Positions 11,787 to 22,698 of a DNA stretch of 64,000 nt are shown one piece after another. A program made the position numbers and the translations under genes. Position 1 is the first letter of the stretch. Every line of letters begins with the position of its first letter. The stretch covers positions 372,001 to 436,000 of the forward strand of contig CM077821.1 of assembly GCA_039720395.1 (NCBI GenBank). Reading direction: 5' to 3'. The notes under the pieces are model-generated. The model saw only the letters and a list, made by a program, of their open reading frames with translations, did no database searches and was not told the origin of the DNA. Origin of the DNA: Liquidambar formosana. Taxonomy: Eukaryota; Streptophyta; Magnoliopsida; Saxifragales; Altingiaceae.

Positions 11787-12961
11787 TGAAATTCCGGTTA
11801 AATAACCCTAGAATACCTAGAAGGGGGGTTGAATAGGTATTACTCAAATCCTTACCCAATTTTAATTATGAAACTCACAAAACCAAGTATCACTATTAAT
11901 CCAATCGCATAGCAAGGATGAAAGCATATAAAAAGATGCACACAGGATTTTTACGTGGAAAACCCTAGATGGGAAAAACCACGAGACCTAGTCCAGTTGA
12001 AGCAAATCCACTATGAATTAAATGAGTACAAGACACACTTACAGACCAAAAGGACTTAAGCAAAAGTCTTCACTCCCACGACCGCATACGATCGATCTCC
12101 GTCTTCACGGCTTTGGTCGCAACCAACCTCTTCACAGTGATTCCTTCCTCCACGAACTCGCAAGCTCGATCATCGTCGCAACGGACTCACAAACACTCAA
12201 GGATGTGAAAAATATTGTGTGGTTTGAAAGTCTCTAGAGCATGAAAAGAAAAACTAGGTTAAAAAGCTCTAGAGAAGATTTGAGAGGATGGGCTTTTGAA
12301 AACCTAATTGGGAGAGGCTTGCTTGCCTCTCTCTATCAGAACAAAACCTATTTAAAGAGTCTAAGAGACCCCAAAAGACTGGGATTCGAAATAAGGTCAA
12401 ATAGGTAATTTAATTATAATTTAAAAACTGGATTTTACGAGCAAGGATCGATCCTCCAGGAACCTAGGATCGATCCTAGAAAACAGAAGTGAAAAACACT
12501 ATTTAGAGCACTTAGGATCGATCCTCCAGGAACCTAGGATCGATCCTAGAAAACAGAGGCAAAAAGTCTTTTTTAGAGCACCTAGGATCGATCCTCCAAT
12601 GCCTAGGATCGATCCTAGAAAACAGAACTTAAACCCAGTTTTTCAGGACACCCTAGGATCGATCCTCCAATGCCTAGGATCGATCCTAACCTCTAAAACT
12701 TACAAAACTGTTTTGAAATCTTTTTCAAAAACTTTTTCGCTTTGTTCAAAACTCATAACAAGAATTAAAATGAATTGAATCGATTAAAAACCGGCTTCTA
12801 AAGACACTTACCTGTCCTAACAATGAGTGTGAGCCGCATTGCCTTGAAGTCTGCACTCGAGTCAATTGTAGAAGCTTTTTGAACTCTTGAAGCAACACAT
12901 GACACTAAACAAACACCACTTTTGCCACGGAATATGCCAATCTAATGAAATGGACTTTACA
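11787..12961 (-). repeat. Copia 3' LTR (left copy)
   Basis: 1175 bp, TGAAATTCC...TTTACA. It aligns base for base with 22699-23873 at a constant offset of 10912, with no gaps. Differences seen: C/T near the left end, G/T at the 'gcaaG' site, A/G in 'ccacgNgacc', two in 'gatcatcgtcg', and G/A near the right end. It contains the palindrome array described separately. Confidence 0.95.
12444..12687. repeat. Array of eight AGGATCGATCCT palindromes in the LTR
   Basis: The perfect 12-bp palindrome AGGATCGATCCT occurs eight times as four pairs. Each pair is spaced by CCAGGAACCT or CCAATGCCT and followed by AGAAAACAGA (except the last). The repeat unit is about 70 bp. The same array is present in the other LTR at 23356-23599. 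It lies upstream (in element orientation) of a TATA-like box. Binding or structural function is unknown. Confidence 0.95.
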
Positions 12962-12975
12962 ATCTCCCCCTTTGG
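12962..12975 (-). other. Polypurine tract of the Copia element
   Basis: The minus strand reads CCAAAGGGGGAGAT immediately before the 3' LTR, the expected place for plus-strand DNA priming. Confidence 0.9.
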
Positions 12976-13312
12976 CAATTCCGTGACAAAACCCACCTAA
13001 TCTCGTTATGAGATATAAAACCTATTCCCAAACCACAAAACTAAATAGGCCCTATACTCACAACAACACATTAGTGAAAAAGAGAACACCCCATCACACT
13101 CATCTGCAATGCTCAAAGCTTAACCTGTGATCTGCACACAATACCAACAACTACCCAGCATAGCATCACATATGAAAGAGCAATACATAAACATAGCTGA
13201 ATATAAAACAGCATGCATAGTTAAACATAAAAACAAGTATATCACAGCATGCAGCACAGAGCAAGATATATCATGCAAGCATAGAGAAGCATATGATAAA
13301 GAGCAAAGAATC

Positions 13313-13326
13313 ATCTCCCCCTTTTT
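13313..13326 (-). repeat. Extra PPT-like box
   Basis: The minus strand reads AAAAAGGGGGAGAT, nearly a copy of the real PPT, about 350 bp internal to it. Further copies are AGGGGGAGAT at 16116-16128 and, overlapping the gag stop, AGGGGGAGA at about 21651-21659. Multiple PPT-like boxes are a reported trait of Sireviruses. Confidence 0.7.
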
Positions 13327-13431
13327 GTCAGGAATGGACAAAGGAACAAAAAAAAAATGACCCCCTCAAAATGCCACAACACAATGGCCAACCAGAGCAC
13401 AACCCAACACCAACCATGCTAGGAAAGACCA

Positions 13432-14736
13432 CTAAGAACTACCACCATCCCAAGGCGGCAAAGGAGGCAACGGGCCACCCCGGGCAACCAGAACATCCTC
13501 AATCCGACCAAGCCGATCCAGAATCTCAGTAAGTAAGCCAAGGATGCAAGCCGATTGATCAAGAGGCGGTGGAGAAGAGTTCACTGGAACAGACGGATCA
13601 GGAACAGGAGGCACAGTAGAAGCAGAGGTAGAAGACACCCGAGCTTGCTTACCCTGACGCTATCCCCGGCTCTGTTTCAAAGTAATAGCAGAAATCTCAC
13701 CCTGTGGAGCGCGAGACTGAATATCAATAGGTACACCCTTAGACAGCAGAAAATTGGAAATCAAAAGCCCAAAAGGAAGTCCAATCGACACATTAGTGAC
13801 AGTCGTCGCCTGGAACACAAGTTTAACAATCAGAGAGGGCAAGTCCACGGTCCCACCAGTACCCAGAGCATAAAGGAAGCGAGCACGCTCAACGGTGACA
13901 TCAGACTGATGGGTGGTCAGAAAGATAGTATTGCACACCACCTTGTGCAGCACCTGATAATTCTCAGTCATCAAACTAGCCCGCAGAGCACCGTGTACCT
14001 CCACAGCATGACCACATAAAGTATTATAAACAAGAGAAATGGCCGGAGTCTGAGTAACCTTGTCATTCGGGAGATCAAGAGCAGGAACCCGGCGTAAACC
14101 CAGAAAAGTGGCAACAGACTGAGCAGAAAAGGTCACATCCACACCCAAGACACGAGACTGAAGCACCCAATTGTCAGTATTCTGGTGAAACATGTTGGCA
14201 TAAAAGAGTTGAACCAACCGAAAATAAACACGGCCCCTCAAATTCAAGATGGGACGCCAATGGCGACGCTGAAAAATCATATTAACAAAGCCATTTCCAA
14301 TTCCGTCAAGGTTAACAACCCGCTCACCCAAAACCGGTCTCTTGGAGTACAAAGAGAGAAAAGATTGCTTGTGATCAGCAGAGCGCCACCAGGACTCAAC
14401 AACGGACATGTCCATAACCATGTCAGCAAGAACATCAGTCCCTGGACCGACAGGAGGGGGAGCACCGTAATCAGGCTCATCAAGAGAGGCACCAACATCA
14501 TCAGAAGAGAGCTCAGCATCCTCCTCACTATACTCACTAGAGCTCGAAGAGGAGTCAGATGGAGTGGGAGAGCGAGTAGACCGCTTCCTCAACCCAGACT
14601 TAGAGGCAACAGCCTTCCCTTTGCCTTTGTCAGAGGCATGGGTATGTCCACGACCACGGCCACGACCAGAACCAGCAGACTCAGCAATGACAATCCCCTT
14701 GGTCCGTCCACGGCCACGACCAACCCCACCAGCCAT
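13432..14736 (-). pseudogene. Extra ORF downstream of pol, 'putative plant transposon protein' type
   Basis: The likely start is the ATG at 14734-14736 (MAGGVGRGRGRTKG); an upstream in-frame ATG at 14770-14772 is possible. The N-terminus is Arg/Gly- and Lys-rich, then an acidic Ser-rich stretch (SSSSSEYSEEDAELSSDD). A globular region follows with TFSAQSVATFLGL and TTHQSDVTVERARFLYALG, which resembles the plant transposon-protein domain (Pfam Transposase_32) often found in retroelement accessory ORFs. The frame stops at TAG 13660-13662, but the same frame continues past it for about 75 codons (Pro/Ser-rich, then LLTEILDRLGRIEDVL, coiled-coil-like) to 13432. It sits where Sireviruses carry their env-like ORF, but no membrane segment is evident. 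Its role is unknown. Confidence 0.75.
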
Positions 14737-14811
14737 TAGCACAGCCAAGACAAAACCCAGTTCAAGCAACATGTTTACACAAGGCAGAGACTGCGGCTGG
14801 CAAGACACCAC

Positions 14812-17262
14812 AGCCCCAATTCAACCCAAGCACCTGAGGAAAATTCCCCACACCGAGCAACAAAATGCCAGCAAATACCTAGGGACGAAAGAGCCAAAAA
14901 AAAACAAACAAGAAGGACCCCAGCAGAAACAAGGCACCACGAGAAGATTAGCAAGGGCAAAGCAATACAAGGAAGGGGGAACCCAAGCAAAATCAGACAA
15001 AGCCTTGACATCAAGCCAAACACACAGAACACCATTGCCAATCCCAGCAAGAGAAACAAATCTAGCAATACAACAAAAATACAAAATAAAAAAAATAAAA
15101 CGTGCAAGGGCCAGAGCAAGACAGGGAAGGGGGAGGGCCCAAGCAACATCAGACTACACCTGCAGTCCAAGAGAAAGAACCACAGCACCACACGCACCTA
15201 TCCCCAACACCAAAACCCCAAGCACATCGACAGATACCCTCAGACAGCAAAACTAACCCATAATCCATTGTCGAAAAACAAAGTTCAACCAAGAGAGGGC
15301 CAGGAGAAGAAAAAAATAAAAAAAAATAAGAAAATAAACCACAAGAGAGGAGGAAGGACTTACCCAGGGGGGAGGATGGCAGCACACGCACACGGCACAC
15401 GACAGAAAGGAGAGAAGCACCGGAAATGGAGAAGCGATGGGAAGAAGGGCTGCCGGAGAAGGAGCAGGACAGCACGCCGACGATGAGACGAACCAGAAGA
15501 ACCGTCACAGCACCGGCGAGGAAGAAACCACGGCAGAAGGACACCGATGGAGGAGCAAAAACACGAAAAGAGAGAAAAAAAAAATTTCTGAAAGGGGGAT
15601 ACACCAGCCTGAGTCGCCGGAGGGAGAGAGAGAGCAGCGGCGGTGGAAAGGTTAGGGCTCCGATGAGGAACGGCGGGAAGGGGAAAGGGGAAAGTGAATA
15701 GGGAAAAAGAAAAATGGGTTTCAAAGGAAAGGAAGGGAACTGGGTAAACTAACCCAAACCCAAACACCAAATGGGCGGATACCCCAAAAAAAATGGGGAG
15801 AACCCAAACCCGACACACATAACACAAACAGAGAAGAAAAAAAAATAAATAAAAACCCAATGGGTTTCCAACCCGACAGAAGAAACGAACCCAATAACCC
15901 AAAAAAAAATTGGATACCCGAGAAACCCAAGGAAAGGTTGGGTAACGGGCCCAACAAAGGAAAGTGGGTATAAAAACCCAAACCCTGAGAAAAAAAATCT
16001 GAAAAAAATACCCAGATCAAAACAAAAAAAAATGAAAAAAAAAATAAAAGGAAAAAACATAAATAAATAAAAGAAACAGACTTCCCCCGAAAACTATAGC
16101 AGCAAGATAAAGAAAATCTCCCCCTAAAACACACAACCCCAAACTGCCCTTAACAAAAACAAAAAAAATTACCAAATTCACAAAAAAAAAACTGTAAATA
16201 TCCCAAAAAAAAATCTCTTGAAATATGACAAACAAAAAAAATAGGAAGTCTCAATGCATGCCAATAAGAAAGATATCAACATATAAGATAAGCACTAACA
16301 GGTGAGACGCGAAATTCAGATAAAAAAAAATGGAGTTCAACGACCAATAACCAATTTATCAATAAAGGCTTGCAACTAAGGCATAATTAGCGGAAATTAA
16401 CAAGAAAAATTGCATGCCACGTGTAAGAATGCACTATCAATGTGACGGGGTTGATGAACCAAAACCACGCATGAAAATCTATGATTTGCAATCCCAAGAA
16501 ATTGAGAAGAAGAGTCAAACCATGTTAAGTACGAAAAGATTGCTTTTCACCCTTTTGAATAGTATCTTTTTCTTTTTCAATGCGCTATGGGAATTGTTGT
16601 GAAGGAATCAAGAGTTCGCACCTTTCCCAAATATCTTTTAGAATGTCTTTTGACATTAACGCTCAACATCAAAATATCTTTCTTTTTAACATGATGGCTT
16701 TCACACTTTCACGCAGCCAGCCCTCTTCATGAATTACCTCACGTTAGCTTTGGACAACGCAAAGGTAGCCCTTTTCATGAGATATAGGGATATGCATAAC
16801 ATACGGGTCATTCAAATTCACTAATCCCGAGGAATTAGAAAACAAAGATTACCACGCCATGATTTTAGTAGAGAAACCCCAAAAACAGAGAATAGTGGTG
16901 CAGTGTAAAGTGCAGGCATGTAACGCATTGTAATATTCCACTAAGCACGCGTAAGAGAACAGCACTAAATATCAAACAAGTTATCGTGGGAACCTCAGTA
17001 TAATATAATAGTCAATAAGGACCCGTCTCACAAGATAGTGCAAATCATATATGACGGATACCCATCAGAACGAGAAATGCACGAACTCACATCAAAATCT
17101 TTTTATGTTTTTCTTAAACAAAAAGAAAATAAAATAATAAAAAAAACAAAAAAAAAAAAGATAATAAAAAAACGAAAGCCATAAATCCTAAACTATCCCA
17201 TAAACCAAGAATAAGATGAAACATGAGAGGACAAAGGAATATGGTGAAACATACACATAGAC
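14812..17262 (-). other. Non-coding 3' internal region of the Copia element
   Basis: 2.4 kb between the pol stop and the extra ORF. On the element's coding strand it is strongly T/pyrimidine-rich (plus strand: A/purine-rich, many A-runs at 15580-16240). The long low-complexity ORFs here (Phe/Leu/Ser-rich) look compositional rather than coding. It contains a PPT-like box at 16116-16128. Confidence 0.6.
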
Positions 17263-18210
17263 TCAGTCAACCGAAAAGACACCAATAGATTTCCGAAGGG
17301 ATTCAAACCTAAGAAAATCTAGAGGTTTAGTGAAAAGATCCACTAATCGACTCTCAGTAGGAACAAACTCTAATGAAATCACTTTTTCTTCAACCAAGTC
17401 GCGAATAAAGTGATGACGAATATCAATGTGCTTAGTCCTAGAGTGCTGAACAGGATTCTTGGAGATATTAATAGCACTAGTATTATCACAATGAACAATC
17501 ATAGTACCCTGCTCAATCCCATAATCCAGTAACATCTGTTTCATCCACATGAGTTGAGTACAACAACTCCCAGCGGCTATGTACTCAGCTTTAGCAGTAG
17601 ATAAAGATATACAATTCTGTTTCTTGCTAAGCCAAGATACTAAACAATTACCCACATAAAAACAGCCACCTATAGTACTCTTTCTATCATCGACATTTCC
17701 GGCCCAGTCGGCATCGGAATATCCAGCAACTTCGGAATTCGTATCAAACGAATACCAAAGACCAAAATCAAGTGTACCACTCACATATCGGATGATACGC
17801 TTCACTGCTTCCACATGAGACTTCTTTGGAGTAGCCTGATAGCGAGCACAAGCACCCACACTAAATGAAATATCAGGACGACTAGCAGTCAAGTACAACA
17901 AGCTACCAATCATACTTTTATACATAGTGTGATCTACATCCTCACCAGAAGCATCCTTACTAAGCTTCAAAGTCGTACTCATAGGAGTACGAGCATGCTT
18001 AGCATTCTCTAAACCGAACTTCTTAACCAAATCCTTAGCATACTTGCTTTGAGATATAAAAATCCCATCACTCAGTTGCTTAACTTGAAGACCTAAGAAG
18101 TAATTCAGCTCACCCACCATACTCATTTCAAACTCTCTTTTCATCTCATCAGCAAATTTATGAGCAAGTGGGTCAGACGTGGAACCAAACACTATATCAT
18201 CCACATAGAT
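17263..18210 (-). pseudogene. Copia pol, end of RT and RNase H
   Basis: Fourth open segment of the gag-pol frame (codons about 1472-1786 from the gag ATG), ending at a proper TGA at 17263-17265. It opens IYVDDIVFG, the RT catalytic YVDD box. It then has the Copia RNase H: SDADWAG, RKSTIGG, STAKAEYIAAG, HCDNTSAI and SRTKHIDIRHHF. The usual STAEAEY has one Glu replaced by Lys (GAA to AAA); whether this is the catalytic Glu needs an alignment. It is separated from the preceding segment only by an in-frame TAG at 18211-18213, where Copia elements normally have Gln before IYVDD. Confidence 0.9.
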
Positions 18211-19797
18211 CTATGCAATGACAATCACATTCCCGACCTTCCTAATAAATAAAGTCCTATCAACTCCCCCTCGCGAAAAGCCTCTAGCAAGCAGATAAGT
18301 AGTTAAACGCTCATACCAAGCACGAGGGGCTTGTTTCAAACCATATAGGGCCTTTTTCAATCTAAGCACATGGTTGGGGTGATGGGGATCTTCAAATCCC
18401 TTAGGTTGTTCCACATAAACTTCCTCTTGAAGAATGCCATTCAGGAAAGCACTCTTCACATCCATCTGATATAGGGTGAACCTAAGATAGCAAGCTATGG
18501 CAAGAAGAAGTCGAATGGACTCAAGCCTAGCTACAGGAGAAAAAGTCTCATCAAAGTCAATGCCCTCGACCTGAGTGTAACCCTGAGCAACTAACCTAGC
18601 CTTATTTCTAACAATGGTGCCACTTTCATCAGATTTATTCTTAAATATCCACTTGGTACCAATGATATTAACATTTTTAGGCCTAGGCACAAGATACCAC
18701 ACATCATTTCTAACAAATTGACTGAGCTCTTCATGTATGGCAGCAATCCAATACTCATCCTTTAAAGCTTCAATCACATTTTTCGGCTCTATGGTGGAAA
18801 TGTAGCACAAATGACTGACCTCGTTCCTCACTTGTCTACGGGTCTTCATCCTATCAGACACTTCACCTATAACAAGACTAGGTGGATGATTAAGCTTGAC
18901 CCTAGCCGATGGTTCTAGAATAGATGATGGTTCTTGGGAGTTCGGAACTATCTCACTGACAGAATTAGATTCATCCTTTTCCAATGTGGAAGAAGGAGAA
19001 TCCTCCGACTCTACACTTAGCTCATCATCATCCTCTTCTATAGACTCAACATTCACGGGATCAGCGGAAGCATCATCAATAACAACATTGACAGACTCCA
19101 TGACAGTAGACGTCCTAAGATTATAAACCCTATACGCCTTACTGTTATTAGAGTAGCCTAGGAAGATACCCTCATCACTCCTAGAATCAAATTTTCCTAA
19201 ACTCTCTCTATCACGGAGGATGTAACACTTACTCCCAAACACATGGAAGTACTTAAGGTTAGGCTTCTTACCTTTCCAAAACTCATAGCAGGTCTGTCTA
19301 GTCCTAGGTCTCAGATAGACCCTATTTATTGTATGGCAAGCTGTATTGACAACTTCTCCCCAAAATCTCTTAGGCAAATTCTTGCCATGGAGCATAACAC
19401 GAGCCATCTCCTGAATAACCCTATTTTTTCTTTCTACAACTCCGTTCATCTGAGGGGTTTTAGGAGGTGAAAACTCATGCATAATGCCACGCTCATCACA
19501 ATAGGCCTCAAACTCGGAATAATCGAACTCACGACCATGATCACTTCTTATCCGAGTTATGAGATACCCTTTCTCATTTTGAACACGTTGGCATATAGTC
19601 TTGAAGCATCCAAATGCTTCGGTCTTATCTCTCAACAAAGCAATCCAAGTATATCTAGAAAAATCATCAACCATCACAAGGATATGCTTCCTGCCACCTA
19701 TGGTCTCTGTCCTAGAAGGACCCATGAGATCTATATGAATCAGCTCAAGACACCTAGTGGTAATAATCTCATTTATCTTCCTATGGGAACACCTAAT
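18211..19797 (-). pseudogene. Copia pol, integrase core and RT palm
   Basis: Third open segment (codons about 943-1470). The integrase catalytic core has HIDLMGP (first Asp), [17 protein letters not shown] (second Asp) and GVVERKNR (Glu), so the DDE triad is present. After an acidic linker comes the [39 protein letters not shown] and [16 protein letters not shown]. It ends at the in-frame TAG 18211-18213, just before the YVDD box, so conventional translation would give an inactive RT. Confidence 0.92.
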
Positions 19798-21657
19798 CTA
19801 TTTCCCTAGTTGACAAGGGCCACAAACACTATTAGGAGACTTACCTAGTTTGGGCACACCTCTAACACACTCTCTTCTAATAAGACGAGTAAGATCTTTA
19901 TAGTTCAAGTGTCCCAACCTACGATGCCACAACTCAGTTTCATCAACTCTAGCACTGTTGCAGACTATGTTAGATGTAGGAGAAATACCATAACAGTTAT
20001 CACTAGTCTGCACACCTTCCATGACACATACACCCTTATCATTAAGAATAGAACATTTGTTGCGAGTGAATTGTACGGAATGGTGTTCATCACACATTTG
20101 ACTGATGCTGAGAAGATTGGCCTTAAGTCCCTTTACAAACAACACATTGTCAAGCTTAGGAAAACCTGGAGCAGTGATTGTACCCTTACCAACAACTTGA
20201 GACTTCTTCCCATCTCCAAATGTCACAGTACCTCCATCACAGTCCTCATAAAAAGCAAACAAGGACTTGTCTCCAGTCATGTGCCTAGAACATCCACTGT
20301 TTAAGTACCACATGGTAGAACTATGAGCTCTAAGAACAGTGTGGACAACAAGACACCTAAGGTCATTCTTGACAATCCACTCGGTCTTCACTTTCGGAAT
20401 GTTGACCTTCGTGGAAGGGTTGACTCTATTGACTCTAGAGTGGTTTCTTCTAGACACACTAGAGGAGGTATCAAAACCTCTATGAGCCATCTGTCTCAGC
20501 TCAGAAACCTCTAAACATAGCCTCCTGAGACACTCCCCAACACTATCCATACTCAAGCCAGGGTTTCTAGAAGTCCTAGACATTCTATCCCTAAGTTGGA
20601 AGCAATTTGGACGGATATGACCAACCTCACCACAATGATGACAAACAGGAGGAGTTCTAGGTGAATGTCTGTTCCAAGCATAAGAGATGTCAAAATCATT
20701 AGGTCTACCCATTTGCCTATGATAATGCTCTTCTACCCTCCTAGGTTGACTATTCTTAAGGATAGGACATTTAGGTCTAATATGACCCTTATTCCCACAA
20801 TGGACACAAGTAGGAACTTTCTTAGGAGGAACAATAGGTGGAGGAGCTGTAGACTTAACAACATGAGACTCTTGAGCCTTAACAAACTGGGTTTTAGAAG
20901 GACTAGGTGTGGCCTTCTCATTCACAAACCCCAAACCTCGTCTGTCACTCGAGCTCTGTCCTACACCTAACAGCTTATCTAAGGTCTCCTTTCCTTTAGA
21001 CAATTTTTCTAGATCAGCAACTTTAGAGTTTAAGTCTTTTTCAAGACTCGAGACTCTCAGCTCAAGACATTTCCTAGACTCAGTCAACTCAAACTTCTCC
21101 TTTTCCAACCGGACAATCTCTTTAGAGAGATGTCCTTTCTGAGTCTTCAATTGACTTACACTAGCATTAGTTTCAGTCAACTCCAGCGTCAAGCATTCAA
21201 TCTCTTTCTCATAAGTTTTAGCTTTAATGTAGAGAGATTGTCTAGACTTCTTAGTTTTCAGACATTCTTCAAATAGCTTATCATAAGCAACTTGAAGATC
21301 TTCTTCTTCTTCATCAGACACACACATGTCCTCAGAACTCTCAGTAACTATTTCAACCTTATCTAGCTCTTCCTGACTCAGGATCTTACTAGCACACTCA
21401 GAAGACTCTCCAGACTCTAGGTGAATAGAAGTAAAAGCCATGAAGTTTGACTCATCTTCTTCACCATGTGAGCTTTCCTCAGAACCGGATTCATGCTTAC
21501 TATCACTCAGGGTAGCATTATATCCTTTATCTTTTCCTTGACTAGTGTTGTTGGAGTTCTTCTTCCTGGTATTGGCACACTCAGGAGCAATATGACCAAA
21601 ACCATGACATTCATAGCACTGAGCCCCTTGAGGCTTCCTATTGCTTGATCTCTCCCC
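19798..21657 (-). pseudogene. Copia gag C-terminus, protease and integrase zinc region
   Basis: Second open segment, in the same frame as gag. It starts just after the TAG at 21658-21660 and carries three CCHC knuckles: CYECHGFGHIAPEC, CVHCGNKGHIRPKC and CHHCGEVGHIRPNC. Between the first two is a long coiled coil (about 21290-20960) rich in Glu/Lys/Leu. The retroviral-type protease motif reads WYLNSGCSRHMTG; the catalytic Asp of DSG is Asn here (AAC), predicted to abolish protease activity. The pre-integrase zinc region (ELWHRRLGHLNY...CGPCQLGK) follows and is cut by TAG at 19798-19800. Confidence 0.9.
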
Positions 21658-22623
21658 CTAAACACTAGCCTGTGATTGGGACCTATCACTATCCCTTCTA
21701 TTTCTACCTGAATTAGACCCATTGCCTTTGGACAACCCTGAACTATTACTTCTGTTAGAGTTGGAACCTCTACTCTTATTGAAACTAGAACCACCATTTC
21801 TGCTAGAACTAGAACGAACATAATTCCTTGAGTTAGAGGAACTATTTCCAGAGGGTCTAAACAATTTCCTAAACTTCTTCACGAAGAAGGCAATATCCTC
21901 ATCACAGACTTCAGAAGCAGAGTCAGATCCAGAATCAGGTTTACTAGACTCTTCAGTGATGGTTTTCAAAGCTATTCCTTTATTTTTAGACTCTTTCTTA
22001 CAAAATTTCATTTCATAGTTTTGAATTTCCCCAACTAAATCTTCCTTTTTCATGGTGTCAAGATCTTTGTTGTCTTCAATGGAAGTAATCTTAGGCAAGA
22101 ACCTGAGAGGTAAAGACCTAAGAATTTTCCTATTAATGGTAGCATCAAACAACTCATCACCTAAGGAAAATCTAGAGTTAACAATATCACTCAGCCTAGC
22201 ATTAAAATCATCAAATATTTCATCTTCTTTCATAGTTTCCTTTTCATACATAGAAGTAAGCATTTGAATTTTTGTATTTTTCACAGATATGGTTCCTTCA
22301 TGAGTTTTCTCTAGGATATTCCAAGCTTCTTTTGCATATTCACAATGAGCTACCCTACGAAATTCATCGCGGGATATTCCACTGAAAATAGCGTTAATTC
22401 CTTTGGAATTCCATTTGAGTTCTTCATAATCCTCTTTAGTCCATTGAACCCTAGGCTTGTCAACAGATACACCTTCCACAACCACCTTGGGTGGAGTGTA
22501 TCCATCAATCACAGCAAGCCACACTCTCTCATCAATTGATTTGAGATAGGCTCGCATGAGGGCTTTCCAGTACCCATAGTCCTTACCATTAAAGAATGGT
22601 ATAGAAGGTTTCACAGGGTCCAT
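21658..22623 (-). pseudogene. Copia gag N-terminal part
   Basis: The ATG at 22621-22623 (MDPVKPSIPFFNGKDYGYWK) lies 55 bp after the PBS and was chosen as the first ATG of the frame. The domain is the Copia gag (UBN2/retrotran_gag type): Y-W-K at the start, then LKSIDERVWLAVIDG, AWNILEKTHEG, EIFDDFNARL and ILRSLPLRF. A Ser/Asn/Arg-rich tail follows. The frame ends in TAG at 21658-21660, overlapping a PPT-like AGGGGGAGA; downstream the same frame continues into the first zinc knuckle. Gag builds the virus-like particle. Confidence 0.9.
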
Positions 22624-22677
22624 ATTACCGGAGAATAGACACAAGGATCAGCACTCAGGCTGTTAAACCTTAAGAGT

Positions 22678-22696
22678 GAACCTTGCTCTGATACCA
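22678..22696 (-). other. Primer-binding site, initiator tRNA-Met
   Basis: The minus strand reads TGGTATCAGAGCAAGGTTC, two bases inside the 5' LTR. This is the standard Copia PBS complementary to the 3' end of initiator tRNA-Met. Confidence 0.95.
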
Positions 22697-22698
22697 AT

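Noticed and set aside
12444..12687. Palindromic repeat array as a CRISPR-like array
   Set aside because: It lies inside both LTRs of a plant retrotransposon, its 'spacers' are repeated, and CRISPR does not occur in plant nuclear DNA.
13555..15256. Plus-strand ORFs of 154-230 codons inside the Copia element
   Set aside because: They are opposite the accessory ORF and A-rich internal region; low complexity and no recognisable domain.
15149..16235. Overlapping Phe/Leu/Ser-rich minus-strand ORFs up to 190 codons
   Set aside because: They come from a T-rich non-coding part of the Copia element, lie in several frames at once and resemble no family.
18211..22623. Use of a variant genetic code (UAG = Gln) in this genome
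   Set aside because: TNL and other frames end normally and the host is a plant; deamination or readthrough of a retroelement is far more likely.
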